A DNA stretch of 5,075 bases from Candidatus Aenigmatarchaeota archaeon (GTDB lineage Archaea; Aenigmatarchaeota; Aenigmatarchaeia; QMZP01), in assembly GCA_003663415.1 (NCBI GenBank), contig QMZY01000076.1:1-5075 (forward strand), written 5' to 3'. The notes beneath the pieces are model-generated. The model saw only the letters and a list, made by a program, of their open reading frames with translations. It did not search any database and was not told where the DNA came from. Each line of letters opens with the position of its first letter. The stretch's first letter is position 1. This document shows positions 4,492 to 5,075 of this stretch, in pieces. Made by a program: the position numbers and the translations under genes.

Positions 4492-5075
4492 ATGTATTCA
4501 AAAAAAATTCAAACTCTTTTAAAGAGAAAGGGAATAAAAATCACTGACAGGATTTGCGTAACAAAAGGAAAAACTGTTTTTGAAGGCTTACTCATGCCAA
4601 GGCCTGAAATAGGGAATCCGGGTTGCTTGGTTTTAAAGCTTGACAGCGGCTACAACATAGGTATAGAAATTGACAACAACACAAACATAGAAAAAGCGAA
4701 AACAAAAGAGCCGGAAGATGTTTTAAAAGAAACAAAATTTGAGCTTGGAAAAGTGAGAAAGGAGCTTGTTAAGCTTGTTTTTGATAAAAACAAACCGCCT
4801 GTTTCACTGATAGCAACAGGTGGAACAATTGCATCAAGGGTTGATTATAGAACAGGCGGTGTCTATGCGTTAAACGAGCCGAAAGAGCTTCTTTATAATA
4901 TTCCTGAGCTTGCTGATATTGTTAATGTAAGAGAAATGATAACACCTTTCACGCGTATGAGCGAGGACATGGATCCACAGGAATGGATAATCATAGCAAA
5001 ACATGTTAAAAAGTCTCTTGATTCAGGAGACAAGGGTGTGATTGTTACACACGGAACAGACACGCTTCATTATAC
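4492..5075 (+). CDS. gatD: Glu-tRNA(Gln) amidotransferase subunit D, N-terminal part (3'-truncated)
   Basis: GatD is the asparaginase-like subunit of the archaeal GatDE enzyme, which converts Glu-tRNA(Gln) to Gln-tRNA(Gln). GatD releases ammonia from glutamine, and GatE activates and amidates the charged tRNA. The visible 194 residues start with MYSKKIQTLLKRKG and a small beta-rich N-terminal domain (to about residue 65) typical of GatD and absent from plain asparaginases. After a charged linker (66-100) the asparaginase domain begins at SLIATGGTIAS (105-115), with T112 in the position of the catalytic threonine of asparaginases. VNVREMITPFTRMSEDMDPQEW (145-166) is the usual segment between the motifs. 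THGTDT (186-191) supplies the second catalytic Thr-Asp pair (T189, D190). The catalytic lysine and the C-terminal half lie past the right edge; the family is about 430 residues. The start is fixed by the TATA spacing and by full coverage of the N-terminal domain. No gatE is in view. Confidence 0.93.
   Translation, partial: MYSKKIQTLLKRKGIKITDRICVTKGKTVFEGLLMPRPEIGNPGCLVLKLDSGYNIGIEIDNNTNIEKAKTKEPEDVLKETKFELGKVRKELVKLVFDKNKPPVSLIATGGTIASRVDYRTGGVYALNEPKELLYNIPELADIVNVREMITPFTRMSEDMDPQEWIIIAKHVKKSLDSGDKGVIVTHGTDTLHY

Noticed and set aside
1..5075. CRISPR arrays, insertion sequences, tRNA or rRNA genes
   Set aside because: I saw no regularly spaced repeats, transposase motifs, terminal inverted repeats with target duplications, or cloverleaf or T-loop signatures.

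Overview
The window looks archaeal. It carries a NurA-domain nuclease and the start of GatD, an archaeal tRNA-dependent amidotransferase subunit. Base composition is AT-rich, and TATA-like boxes sit about 25 bases before several start codons, so three genes look leaderless. A small-genome (DPANN-type) archaeon is plausible from the overall character, but the sequence does not prove a lineage.

Layout, left to right. (1) Positions 2-574 (+) are the 3' end of a cysteine-rich, probably extracytoplasmic protein that runs off the left edge. It converges on (2) a 299-residue single-pass membrane protein with a C-terminal coiled coil (648-1547, -), and oligo-T stretches for both strands lie between them. 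(3) A 303-base divergent intergenic region (1548-1850) holds the promoter and ribosome site of the membrane protein, the nurA promoter, and a GC-richer stretch (1701-1768) that folds well as RNA. (4) nurA (1851-2918, +). (5) A short convergent gap (2919-3011) contains a strong two-level hairpin followed directly by ACA, which resembles an H/ACA guide RNA in part. (6) A polytopic membrane protein (3012-3812, -) has its own promoter. (7) A small soluble orphan protein (3844-4209, -) follows. (8) A fragment of a PQQ-type beta-propeller repeat (4221-4420, -) lies immediately upstream of the orphan in its direction of transcription, in a different frame. (9) gatD (4492 to the right edge, +) is 3'-truncated.

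The genes do not form one operon. Strands alternate and most genes show their own promoter, so the neighbourhood is a set of single transcription units: one for DNA end processing (NurA), one for Gln-tRNA synthesis (GatD), and several envelope or unknown proteins. The observations most worth following up are the two candidate structured RNAs and the PQQ fragment. Adding one base at each of two homopolymers would fuse that fragment to the orphan downstream.
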